Shown here: in pieces, positions 8,185 to 14,757 of the stretch
Numbering within the stretch: the stretch's first letter is position 1
Layout of the letters: each line of letters opens with the position of its first letter
Position numbers and translations under genes: made by a program
NCBI GenBank assembly: GCA_046153915.1
Contig: JBJXFC010000235.1
Span: 1 to 19,436, forward strand
Reading direction: 5' to 3'
Length of the DNA stretch: 19,436 nt
Origin: JANNVZ01 sp046153915
GTDB taxonomy: Bacteria > Bacteroidota > Bacteroidia > Flavobacteriales_D > Sanyastnellaceae
Notes under the pieces: generated by a model
Database searches by the model: none
Told to the model about the DNA's origin: nothing
Seen by the model: the letters and a program-made list of their open reading frames with translations, nothing else

Positions 8185-8195
8185 ATAAGTGTCCA

Positions 8196-8741
8196 TTGAC
8201 TCAAACAGCCGATCAATACAACGTCGTAATCTCCTCATGCCGGGATTTGTTCTTTAAGAAAACAAAGGACTATGGCACGGCATGGCGAATTCTACGAACC
8301 ACAAGCCTCACGGATCAGATTTTTATTAAGGCACAGCGCATTCGAACGCTTGAAGAAACAGGCATCAGCAAAGTGGGAGATGGAATTGAAGGTGAGTTTG
8401 TAGGAATCATCAACTATGCATTGATGGCCTTGATACAAATGAATCTGCATGAAAACACGCCCATGGAACTTGAGGCAGAAAAGGCTATTGCACTTTATGA
8501 CGAGCAGGTAACAACAACCCGTGATCTCATGCTGCAGAAAAATCATGATTATGGAGAAGCCTGGCGGGACATGCGAACTTCATCGCTCACGGATCTGATT
8601 CTGATGAAACTTCTTCGCATCAAACAAATCGAAGACAACAAAGGGAAAACGCTGGTAAGTGAAGGAATTGATTCAGGATACCGCGACATCATCAACTACG
8701 CGGTATTTGCGTTGATTCAATTGGAATATTCCAGTAAATAA
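8196..8741 (+). CDS. Tandem DUF1599 (Nmad1-like) domain protein
   Basis: A 181-residue protein made of two clearly homologous halves. The first half has CRDLFFKKTKDYGTAWRILR, then TSLTDQIFIKAQRIRTLEE, ending in GIINYALMALIQMNL. The second half has TRDLMLQKNHDYGEAWRDMR, then SSLTDLILMKLLRIKQIED, ending in DIINYAVFALIQLEY. The conserved K..DYG..WR, SLTD..., R...E and INYA..ALIQ pattern is that of DUF1599 (PF07659), a domain found in Bacteroidota housekeeping loci and in phages; the biochemical function is not known to me. No ATG exists in frame before the first repeat. TTG at 8196 gives a family-like N-terminus (TQTADQYNVV), while TTG at 8175 is a longer alternative. It is divergent from folP and convergent with the hybrid kinase gene, with 14 bases between the stops. 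Confidence 0.85.
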   Translation: MTQTADQYNVVISSCRDLFFKKTKDYGTAWRILRTTSLTDQIFIKAQRIRTLEETGISKVGDGIEGEFVGIINYALMALIQMNLHENTPMELEAEKAIALYDEQVTTTRDLMLQKNHDYGEAWRDMRTSSLTDLILMKLLRIKQIEDNKGKTLVSEGIDSGYRDIINYAVFALIQLEYSSK

Positions 8742-8755
8742 TTGGACGTTATTTT

Positions 8756-10951
8756 TTATTCTGATTCGAGCCAGTAGTGGATTTTCTGCTGAAGAATTTC
8801 TGGCTTCATGGGTTTCTCGATCATATCATCCATACCTGCCTGAATGCATTGGTCTTTGTCGCGTTTTTCGTTTTCAGTAACACCTATAATAACCGGCATT
8901 CCATTTTTACCGACACGCTTTTTGAGCTGACGCGTTGTCTCCAGTCCGTCCATTTCGGTCATCTTCACATCCATGATGATCAAATCATAATCGTCGCGGC
9001 GCGATTTTTCGATTACTTCTTTGCCGGTGCTCACCGATTCATATTTGTGGCCAAGCAACTGCAGTGTTTTTACCGTTACCGCGCGCGACAAATCATTGTC
9101 GTGAGCAATCAATATCCGAAGATTGCTGCGGGATTTCATCACTTCCCTATTTCCCATCGCGAGCTTGTCCCTGGCCTGTTGTGCCGGACTAATTTTGAGA
9201 ACCTCAATGATGGTGTCTAAAAGGCGCGATTGTTTTACCGGTTTGGTGAGGTATGCGTTGTAAAGATTTTCTTCATCGAGCATGAGGTGCTCTCCAACGG
9301 ATGAAAGCACTATCAAAGGAAGTTCACGGAGAGAATATTGGGCACGAATTTTCTTTGCAAGTGATTTGCCATCCATCTCCGGCATCTGCATATCCATTAT
9401 CACAAAATCAAATTTGTGCAGGTTGGACATTATTTCAGTTACAAGTTCCGGACTATTGAAAGGAGTTGCCTGGATTCCCCATGCACTCAATTGTTTTACC
9501 AGAATCTTGAGGTTGGTCTTATTGTCATCAACCACCAATGCACGCATTCCATTGAGTGCGTCAATTTTTGCCTGTTGAGCAGTGCCAGAAGTTTCGGCAA
9601 CCATGGTAAATGAAAAGGTAGATCCTTGTCCCGGTTTGCTCTCCACCCAAATTCTTCCACCCAATTCCTGAACAAGATTTTTGCTGATGGCGAGACCAAG
9701 TCCTGAACCACCATATTTTTTACTGATCGAAGAATCCACCTGATAAAACGATTGAAATAGATCACCTGCGGCCGATTGATCAATACCAATTCCTGTATCC
9801 CTCACCGAAAAACGAATCTGAACAAAGTCGGCTTCGCGGTTTATCAATTCTGCTTTAACCACCACTTCGCCATTCTCAGTAAACTTCACAGCATTGTTAA
9901 CGAGGTTGAGCAGCACCTGTTTCAGTCTGCGTTCATCCGAAACAATTTCAAGCGGTAGTGTTGGATCAATATCGCTCATGAGCTCCAATTTCTTATTGCT
10001 GCTCGTAGGTTTCATAAGATCTACTACCTGATCCACACAATCCGAAATATTGAACCGCTCTTTATGCAATTCAAGTTTACCGGATTGCAGCTTAGAATAA
10101 TCCAATACGTCGTTTACAAGATCCAGCAGGTTGTGGGCGCTGCCATGAATGTTGCGCACATAGTTGCGCTGTTCGTCATTGAGCTGGGTTCTTGCCAGCA
10201 ATTCGGTCATCCCGATTACACCATTCAGTGGGGTTCTCACTTCATGGCTCATGTTGGAAAGGAATTCGGTTTTGGCATTGTCGGCCTTGACCAGTTTTTC
10301 TTCCAGCTCTTCAATATCATTAAATGATTGGGCGATATAATTCTTCAAGGGAGTCATGACCCTGTATACTGCTAAAATGCACAGCAAAATTGCCGCAGCA
10401 ACAATCGCCCAGAAAATCAACTGAACAATTTTACCGTTGCTCTCACTTTCTGAAAGGTACTTGCCGGTGATATTGTTGACGCCATTCACATAAACATCCA
10501 CGTTCGTCTCAAAATCCCTAAACACTTCCGGAGACATCGCTTGCCTGGAAGACTTGAACTCCTTTAATATATCGTTGGATTTTACGAATGCCGGTGATAC
10601 CTCTTGCCAGAGCTTTTGAACCTCTTTGGAGTTATCGATATCCGTACCATAATATGTATTGCCATTGAGGAGAGCTTTTTGAGCATTGAGCCATTGTTCT
10701 GAAATTACCTCAAGATTTCTGAATTCCTGGGTGACTTCTTCACCCTTTTCGAGTTTGGCTTCCAACAGCAATATATCCTTGGAAATTTCCTGAATATTGG
10801 CTTTCTGACGGGTAGTAAGGGCAATTTTTTTTGCATACGAAGACTGTACTCCCCATGAATAGTAGAACAATCCGCAAGCAAATAGCATTACGGCCGCCAT
10901 GGCAATGAATATGAGATTCAGCCTGCGTTTCAGATTGTTTTGTGACGCCAT
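8756..10951 (-). CDS. Hybrid sensor histidine kinase with two receiver domains
   Basis: A 731-residue inner-membrane two-component sensor. TM1 (about 13-33) and TM2 (about 176-198) enclose a roughly 140-residue, mostly helical periplasmic sensor (CHASE3-like by size and character, not proven). Then follow HisKA with FLSNMSHEVRTPLNG (phospho-acceptor H236), and HATPase_c with an N-box around 350-356, DTGIGI (385-390) and GGSGLGLAISK (414-424). Receiver 1 has D475/D476, phospho-acceptor D520 and K570. Receiver 2 has phospho-acceptor D661 and K713. In receiver 2 the acidic pair of the Mg site reads H617-D618 instead of D/E-D, so its metal binding may be weakened. There is no DNA-binding output domain, so signalling must go through a phosphotransfer partner elsewhere. 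It lies 94 bases downstream of a second hybrid kinase and has its own promoter-like site. Confidence 0.93.
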   Translation of the reverse strand: MASQNNLKRRLNLIFIAMAAVMLFACGLFYYSWGVQSSYAKKIALTTRQKANIQEISKDILLLEAKLEKGEEVTQEFRNLEVISEQWLNAQKALLNGNTYYGTDIDNSKEVQKLWQEVSPAFVKSNDILKEFKSSRQAMSPEVFRDFETNVDVYVNGVNNITGKYLSESESNGKIVQLIFWAIVAAAILLCILAVYRVMTPLKNYIAQSFNDIEELEEKLVKADNAKTEFLSNMSHEVRTPLNGVIGMTELLARTQLNDEQRNYVRNIHGSAHNLLDLVNDVLDYSKLQSGKLELHKERFNISDCVDQVVDLMKPTSSNKKLELMSDIDPTLPLEIVSDERRLKQVLLNLVNNAVKFTENGEVVVKAELINREADFVQIRFSVRDTGIGIDQSAAGDLFQSFYQVDSSISKKYGGSGLGLAISKNLVQELGGRIWVESKPGQGSTFSFTMVAETSGTAQQAKIDALNGMRALVVDDNKTNLKILVKQLSAWGIQATPFNSPELVTEIMSNLHKFDFVIMDMQMPEMDGKSLAKKIRAQYSLRELPLIVLSSVGEHLMLDEENLYNAYLTKPVKQSRLLDTIIEVLKISPAQQARDKLAMGNREVMKSRSNLRILIAHDNDLSRAVTVKTLQLLGHKYESVSTGKEVIEKSRRDDYDLIIMDVKMTEMDGLETTRQLKKRVGKNGMPVIIGVTENEKRDKDQCIQAGMDDMIEKPMKPEILQQKIHYWLESE

Positions 10952-10982
10952 TTATCCTCTTAAAGCATTCCTATTAAGAAGA

Positions 10983-11014
10983 CAAAGGTAAAAAAGAAAG
11001 GTTGTTTCCTGAAA
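10983..11014 (-). promoter_or_regulatory. Candidate promoter for the 731-residue hybrid kinase gene
   Basis: On the minus strand TACCTTTG (10990-10983) matches TAnnTTTG exactly and is preceded after 20 bases by TTTC (11014-11011; consensus TTTG). The start codon is 31 bases further. The site suggests that this kinase can be expressed independently of the upstream kinase gene. Confidence 0.45.
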
Positions 11015-11045
11015 AAGAGTTTCTTAGACCGGCCGAGCCGCTCAA

Positions 11046-13121
11046 TTAGGCAGCAGATTCGAGTTTATGCATCCTTGGGTTGCTCCATTTAATAAGGATG
11101 TTTCGCAACTGATCGATGTCGAATGGTTTGGGCATGAAGTCGTCCATACCTGCATCGGTACACAATTTGCGGTCGTCGGCATAGGCATTGGCGCTTATTG
11201 CTACCACAATCGGCTGGTGCCCTTCCAGACTGCGCAAATGTCGGGTAGCTTCCACGCCGTCCATAACCGGCATTTGCATATCCATAAATATGAGGTCGTA
11301 TTTTTTGGAATCGCACATTTGAATGGCCTCTTGACCGTTGTGCACAAAATCGGTTTCAACTTTCAAATTCTGAAGCATGTATTTAAAAACCTGAAGATTG
11401 ATGTGATTGTCTTCTGCCACAAGCACCTTCATGTGTTCAATTTCGATTTGCTGTTGTGGGTTGGAATTATCTGCTGACAATTCGTGATTGTCTCGCCCAA
11501 TTTCACATTTCAGATTGAAGTTAAATTCTGAACCCATGTTGAGATTGCTGCTCACTTTCACTTCGCCCTCCATCATTTCTACCAGTTGTTTGGAGATTGC
11601 CAATCCCAATCCTGTTCCTCCAAATTTTCTGCTTGTGGAAGAATCAACCTGAGAGAATGATTTAAATAGCTGATGTACTTTTTCAGGATGAATTCCTATT
11701 CCGGTGTCGCGTACAATAAAATTCAGTTTGATCTGGCGTTTGATGATTCCCGCGTTTTCACAAATAACTGAAACACTTCCTTTCTCGGTAAATTTGATGG
11801 CATTGCCGATTAGGTTCATCAGAATTTGTTTTAACCTATGGCTATCCATCCAGAGTTTATCTGGTACATCTTGCCCAATCTGAACCTGAATTTTGAGTCC
11901 TTTTGCATCGGCATGAGGTCGAAGCAGATCCATTACATCAAACAAGACATCTGTAACGGAGGCATTGTGCGGATCGAGTTGCATCTTTCCACTTTCCATT
12001 TTAGAAAATTCCAGGATATCATTGATAAGCATGAGCAAGCTGTTGCCGCTCTTTTTGATGGTATCCACATATTCGGTTTGTTCGCGATCGAGATGTGTAT
12101 TTTGCAAAAGACTTGCCGTTGCAATCACTCCATTTAACGGCGTTCGTATCTCATGACTCATTACAGCCAGAAACTGTGCTTTGGCTTTGGCCGCATTTTC
12201 TGCCTTTTCTTTTTCTTCCAGAATCCTTGCTTCAAATTCTTTGAGCGCCGAAATATCCTGAACGCGGTAGACCATAAATTTGGTAGAACCCGAGTAGATG
12301 AGACTAATACTTATGGAAACCGGAACATCTTCACCGTTCCTTTTTAGCAGCACAGATTGGCTATTCCAAAATCGGGAATCGCGCAATTGGATCAGTCCGT
12401 CATTTATTTCTTCCTGAATGAGGTCTCGTTTGCGAAGAATTTTAAAATCACAATCTATCAATTCATCTCTGGTATATCCAAAAATCTCTTCTGCCTGGTT
12501 GTTGAGGTCTACAATATTTCCATAAATGTCGGTCAGAAAAATGGCATTTTCGGTTTTGGTGACCATACTCTTCATGAGACTTTCTTTGATCTTCATATTA
12601 TAGAGGTACCTGCACTTGAGTCTTGAGACAAGAAAACTAAGAACAATGGTAACCGAAACAAGACCCGAATAAAAAACTTTGTCGATGAATGCAATATTTG
12701 CTACGGCAAAAATTCCTATTGAAACCGCCAACATTACAAATACAAAATACCACAACGTTTGTCTTTCATTTCGAAAAGAGAATCCGCATGTCTGCACAGT
12801 TAGAAAAAACATCACCATATAAAAAAGGTGAAAATCGTTGAAGGCAAGCGCCCAGATTATTTGAGCCGTAAAAAGATAAGATCCGATATAAACGAGGTAA
12901 ACAAAATGCCTTGAGTGTACATTTGCATTGTGACTATACATATATAGGTATAGACAATAGCCAAAAATAAAAATCCGATCCCACATCAATTCCCTTGCAC
13001 CAGGTATAACCAGAAAACAAATGATGCTAAATGTAAAGGCAGCAACCACGCCTATAAAAGCGAGTAATCTGTGAAAACGAATAACAAGACCAATTCCCGG
13101 ATTTGAAAATACACCGTACAT
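11046..13121 (-). CDS. PAS-containing hybrid sensor histidine kinase with multispan membrane sensor
   Basis: A 691-residue integral-membrane sensor kinase. The N-terminal 170 residues contain about six hydrophobic helices (near 19-40, 48-63, 73-94, 97-114, 122-145, 150-166), a MASE-like membrane sensor. A PAS domain follows (about 182-296, with NAIFLTDIYGNIVDLNNQAE and GYTRDELI), then a short coiled coil. HisKA has MSHEIRTPLNG (H323). HATPase_c has RDTGIGI (471-477) and GGTGLGLAISK (501-511). A C-terminal receiver has E570-D571, phospho-acceptor D614 and K665. The core is clearly similar to the neighbouring kinase (HisKA, ATPase and receiver blocks), but the sensor half is unrelated, which suggests duplication with sensor replacement. 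There is no DNA-binding domain. The gene is divergent from the DUF2279 gene, with 78 bases between the starts. Confidence 0.93.
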   Translation of the reverse strand: MYGVFSNPGIGLVIRFHRLLAFIGVVAAFTFSIICFLVIPGARELMWDRIFIFGYCLYLYMYSHNANVHSRHFVYLVYIGSYLFTAQIIWALAFNDFHLFYMVMFFLTVQTCGFSFRNERQTLWYFVFVMLAVSIGIFAVANIAFIDKVFYSGLVSVTIVLSFLVSRLKCRYLYNMKIKESLMKSMVTKTENAIFLTDIYGNIVDLNNQAEEIFGYTRDELIDCDFKILRKRDLIQEEINDGLIQLRDSRFWNSQSVLLKRNGEDVPVSISISLIYSGSTKFMVYRVQDISALKEFEARILEEKEKAENAAKAKAQFLAVMSHEIRTPLNGVIATASLLQNTHLDREQTEYVDTIKKSGNSLLMLINDILEFSKMESGKMQLDPHNASVTDVLFDVMDLLRPHADAKGLKIQVQIGQDVPDKLWMDSHRLKQILMNLIGNAIKFTEKGSVSVICENAGIIKRQIKLNFIVRDTGIGIHPEKVHQLFKSFSQVDSSTSRKFGGTGLGLAISKQLVEMMEGEVKVSSNLNMGSEFNFNLKCEIGRDNHELSADNSNPQQQIEIEHMKVLVAEDNHINLQVFKYMLQNLKVETDFVHNGQEAIQMCDSKKYDLIFMDMQMPVMDGVEATRHLRSLEGHQPIVVAISANAYADDRKLCTDAGMDDFMPKPFDIDQLRNILIKWSNPRMHKLESAA

Positions 13122-13199
13122 AAGTTTGTCAGTTGATAGAGTTTGGGATCATGTCTAAACGAAAACTTGGATAAATAGGTTACAGCATAAAAAGAACGG

Positions 13200-14090
13200 A
13201 TGAGAGTCCTACATATATATATAGTATGTGCAATTGCAATTCTAGCGAGCACAAGTATGAGCGCGCAGAAAGAAGAGCCTTGCAGTCCGTGCAGGCGCAA
13301 TGCAGTTTTAGGTGTTGGCGTTGTTGGCACAATTGGATCATACTATTTGTTGGATCAACTTTGGTATAGCAATTATCCTCGTTCATCATTTCATTCATTT
13401 GATGATTGGGATGAATGGTTGAAAATGGATAAAGCAGGACACATGATGACGTGTTATACAATTGGAAGATACGGTACAGATATTTTGCGCTGGTCTGGAA
13501 TGGATCATAAAAAGAGCATGTGGCTAGGTGGAAGTGCAGGATTGATCTACATGACAGGAATAGAATTACTCGATGGAAAAAGTTCGCAATGGGGATTTTC
13601 CTGGAGTGATATGATTGCAAATGCAGGAGGAAGTTTGATGTACATCGCACAAGAAAATTTTTGGAAAGAGCAACGCATTGTTTTAAAAATTTCTTACACA
13701 TCTTCACCCTTTGCAGAAAAAAATCCTGAAGCATTAGGTCGCAATTTTCAACAACGTCTTTTCAAAGACTACAATGCACAAACATATTGGTCATCATTCA
13801 ACGTATCAAGCTTTCTGGCTTCTGACGCGGCTTTCCCGCGGTGGTTGAATGTTGCAATTGGTTATGGAGCAACAGAAATGTTGAGTGCAAAAACGAACAA
13901 TTTCAATGTTGATAATTCATTTCAACAATGTGAATTCTATTTATCATTTGATGCAGATTTGGTTCGTGTTCGATGGAAGAAAAAATGGATGCAACGAACA
14001 GCAAAAATTTTGAGCTTCATAAAACTTCCATCACCAACACTTGAAGTGAGAGGAAACGGAAGATTGAAATTGCACGGGATCTATTTTTAG
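13200..14090 (+). CDS. DUF2279 domain envelope protein
   Basis: A 296-residue exported protein. A signal peptide (hydrophobic 5-17, ending STSMSAQ, cleavage plausible around residue 23) is followed by a Cys pair (CSPC, 28-31). The conserved part of DUF2279 (PF10043, includes E. coli YfiM) is visible: KMDKAGHMMTCYTIGRYG (D77, K78, H81), SAGLIYMTGIELLDGKSSQWGFSWSDMIANAGG (E122, F133-S134, D137, N141, G143-G144). The histidine and acidic residues in these blocks suggest a membrane-associated enzyme-like fold, but no function is established. The base composition is clearly more AT-rich than the neighbours: three 60-base rows I counted hold 19, 21 and 20 G+C, against 25 in a GH3 row. The ATG at 13200 places the signal peptide correctly. 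The dodecin-fusion gene starts 52 bases after its stop. Confidence 0.85.
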   Translation: MRVLHIYIVCAIAILASTSMSAQKEEPCSPCRRNAVLGVGVVGTIGSYYLLDQLWYSNYPRSSFHSFDDWDEWLKMDKAGHMMTCYTIGRYGTDILRWSGMDHKKSMWLGGSAGLIYMTGIELLDGKSSQWGFSWSDMIANAGGSLMYIAQENFWKEQRIVLKISYTSSPFAEKNPEALGRNFQQRLFKDYNAQTYWSSFNVSSFLASDAAFPRWLNVAIGYGATEMLSAKTNNFNVDNSFQQCEFYLSFDADLVRVRWKKKWMQRTAKILSFIKLPSPTLEVRGNGRLKLHGIYF

Positions 14091-14142
14091 ATAGATCAAA
14101 CAAAAAAGAAACTTGCTCGTAAGAGCCTGAATTATAAAAAAA

Positions 14143-14601
14143 ATGGGTGTACTAAAAGTTATAGAAATAATGAGTTCTTCCACTAAGAGTTGGGAGGATG
14201 CTACATCCAATGCTGTATCAGAAGCCGCGAAGTCTGTAAAGAACATCGTATCTGTATATGTGCAGGACCAAAGCGCAACCGTTGTAAAGGGCAGAATTGA
14301 AGAATATCGCGCTACGGTCAAACTTACTTTCCATGTTGCAAATAAATCAACCGTTACAAAAATGAAGACAAAGTCAAAATCACATGCCGCCCCGAAGGGC
14401 GTGAAGAAAGCTGCCAAAAAAGCTGCACCTAAGAAAAAAGCTGCTGCTAAAAAAGCTGCTCCTAAGAAAAAGGCTGCTGCTAAGAAAGCTGCTCCTAAGA
14501 AAAAAGCTGCTGCTAAAAAAGCTGCTCCTAAGAAAGCTGCTGCTAAAAAAGCCGCTCCTAAGAAGAAAGCTGCTGCTAAAAAAGCTGCTCCGAAGAAATA
14601 A
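14143..14601 (+). CDS. Dodecin fused to a histone H1-like lysine/alanine/proline-rich tail
   Basis: A 152-residue two-part protein. Residues 1-65 are a full dodecin domain: beta1 VLKVIEIMSSSTKSWED, one helix ATSNAVSEAAKSVKNI, then two strands SVYVQDQSATVV and RIEEYRATVKLTFHV. Dodecins form 12-subunit hollow shells; classical ones bind flavins between Trp pairs. Here the Trp position (before V-x-V at the start of beta2) is S37, so the usual flavin sandwich cannot form. Residues about 66-86 are a basic, Ser/Thr/Lys linker. Residues 87-152 hold 30 Lys plus only Ala, Pro and one Val, no acidic residue, in repeats of the type KKAAPKKKAAA. This composition is that of histone H1 C-termini, mycobacterial HupB, AlgP and chlamydial Hc2 tails, which bind nucleic acid. 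The frame is continuous from domain to tail and the gene has its own terminator, so the fusion looks genuine. The DNA-binding role is inferred. Confidence 0.9.
   Translation: MGVLKVIEIMSSSTKSWEDATSNAVSEAAKSVKNIVSVYVQDQSATVVKGRIEEYRATVKLTFHVANKSTVTKMKTKSKSHAAPKGVKKAAKKAAPKKKAAAKKAAPKKKAAAKKAAPKKKAAAKKAAPKKAAAKKAAPKKKAAAKKAAPKK
14416..14598 (+). repeat. 33-base coding tandem repeats in the lysine-rich tail
   Basis: Units start at 14416, 14449, 14482, 14515, 14545 and 14578. Four are 33 bases long, the fourth is 30 bases (one Lys codon missing) and the last is a 21-base partial ending at the stop codon. They encode KKAAPKKKAAA. Units differ only by silent AAA/AAG, GCT/GCC/GCA and CCT/CCG changes. 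The array keeps the reading frame when whole units are gained or lost. Confidence 0.9.
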
Positions 14602-14626
14602 TTTCGGACAAACTGACTTAAATCTT

Positions 14627-14659
14627 AAAAGTCCCGGGCACATCGTCCGGGACTTTTTG
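14627..14659 (+). terminator. Intrinsic terminator of the dodecin-fusion gene
   Basis: A perfect 11-base inverted repeat, AAAAGTCCCGG (14627-14637) and CCGGGACTTTT (14647-14657), with a 9-base loop, ending in TTTTT. It lies 25 bases after the stop codon. The A run on its left arm would also give a T run on the minus strand, so it could act in both directions. Confidence 0.9.
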
Positions 14660-14680
14660 TTGTTTTACATCACGGTTATA

Positions 14681-14757
14681 CAGACGCGATGCATCGCGTC
14701 TCGTTTATAGAGACGCCATGCGTGGCGTCTCTACGGGCGCTACGCGCCTACGGGCGG
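14681..14757. repeat. Cluster of GTAGAGACGC-type palindromic repeats
   Basis: Three hairpin-forming units stand in a row. AGACGCGATGCATCGCGTCT (14682-14701) is a perfect 20-base palindrome. TAGAGACGCCA (14708-14718) and TGGCGTCTCTA (14723-14733) form an 11-base stem with a 4-base loop. GGCGC-TAC-GCGCC (14736-14748) is a small stem flanked by two direct copies of CTACGGGCG (14731-14739 and 14748-14756). The TAG stop of the minus-strand nuclease gene (14750-14748) lies inside the last unit. The 12-mer GGCGTCTCTACG recurs at 1556-1567. Confidence 0.85.

Noticed and set aside
8196..8741. Phage-derived nucleotide-modification gene
   Set aside because: DUF1599 occurs in phages, but no phage genes are near and the gene faces housekeeping folP; a chromosomal gene is the simpler reading.
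8777..9220. 147-residue plus-strand frame inside the hybrid kinase
   Set aside because: It is a shadow of the receiver-domain coding sequence on the other strand.
11013..11045. Possible terminator between the two hybrid kinases
   Set aside because: Only short GC-rich self-complementary pieces are seen (GAGC-G-GCTC), with no convincing stem plus T run.
13180..13734. 184-residue open frame on the minus strand
   Set aside because: It lies wholly antisense to the DUF2279 gene, its translation is low-complexity and Cys/Phe/Leu/Ser-rich, and no family features are seen.
14116..14127. GCTC-GTAA-GAGC hairpin before the dodecin gene
   Set aside because: A four-base stem is too short to interpret.
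14416..14598. Regular repeats resembling a CRISPR array
   Set aside because: The units are directly adjacent, without spacers, keep the reading frame, and encode a Lys/Ala/Pro tail.
14380..14643. Minus-strand frame with SSFFLRSSFF repeats
   Set aside because: It is the complement of the lysine-tail repeats and has no independent support.
14681..14757. Palindromes as a possible origin, attachment site or CRISPR remnant
   Set aside because: The hairpins differ in length and spacing, there is no integrase or leader, and the same core recurs at 1556-1567, so a dispersed intergenic repeat explains them better.
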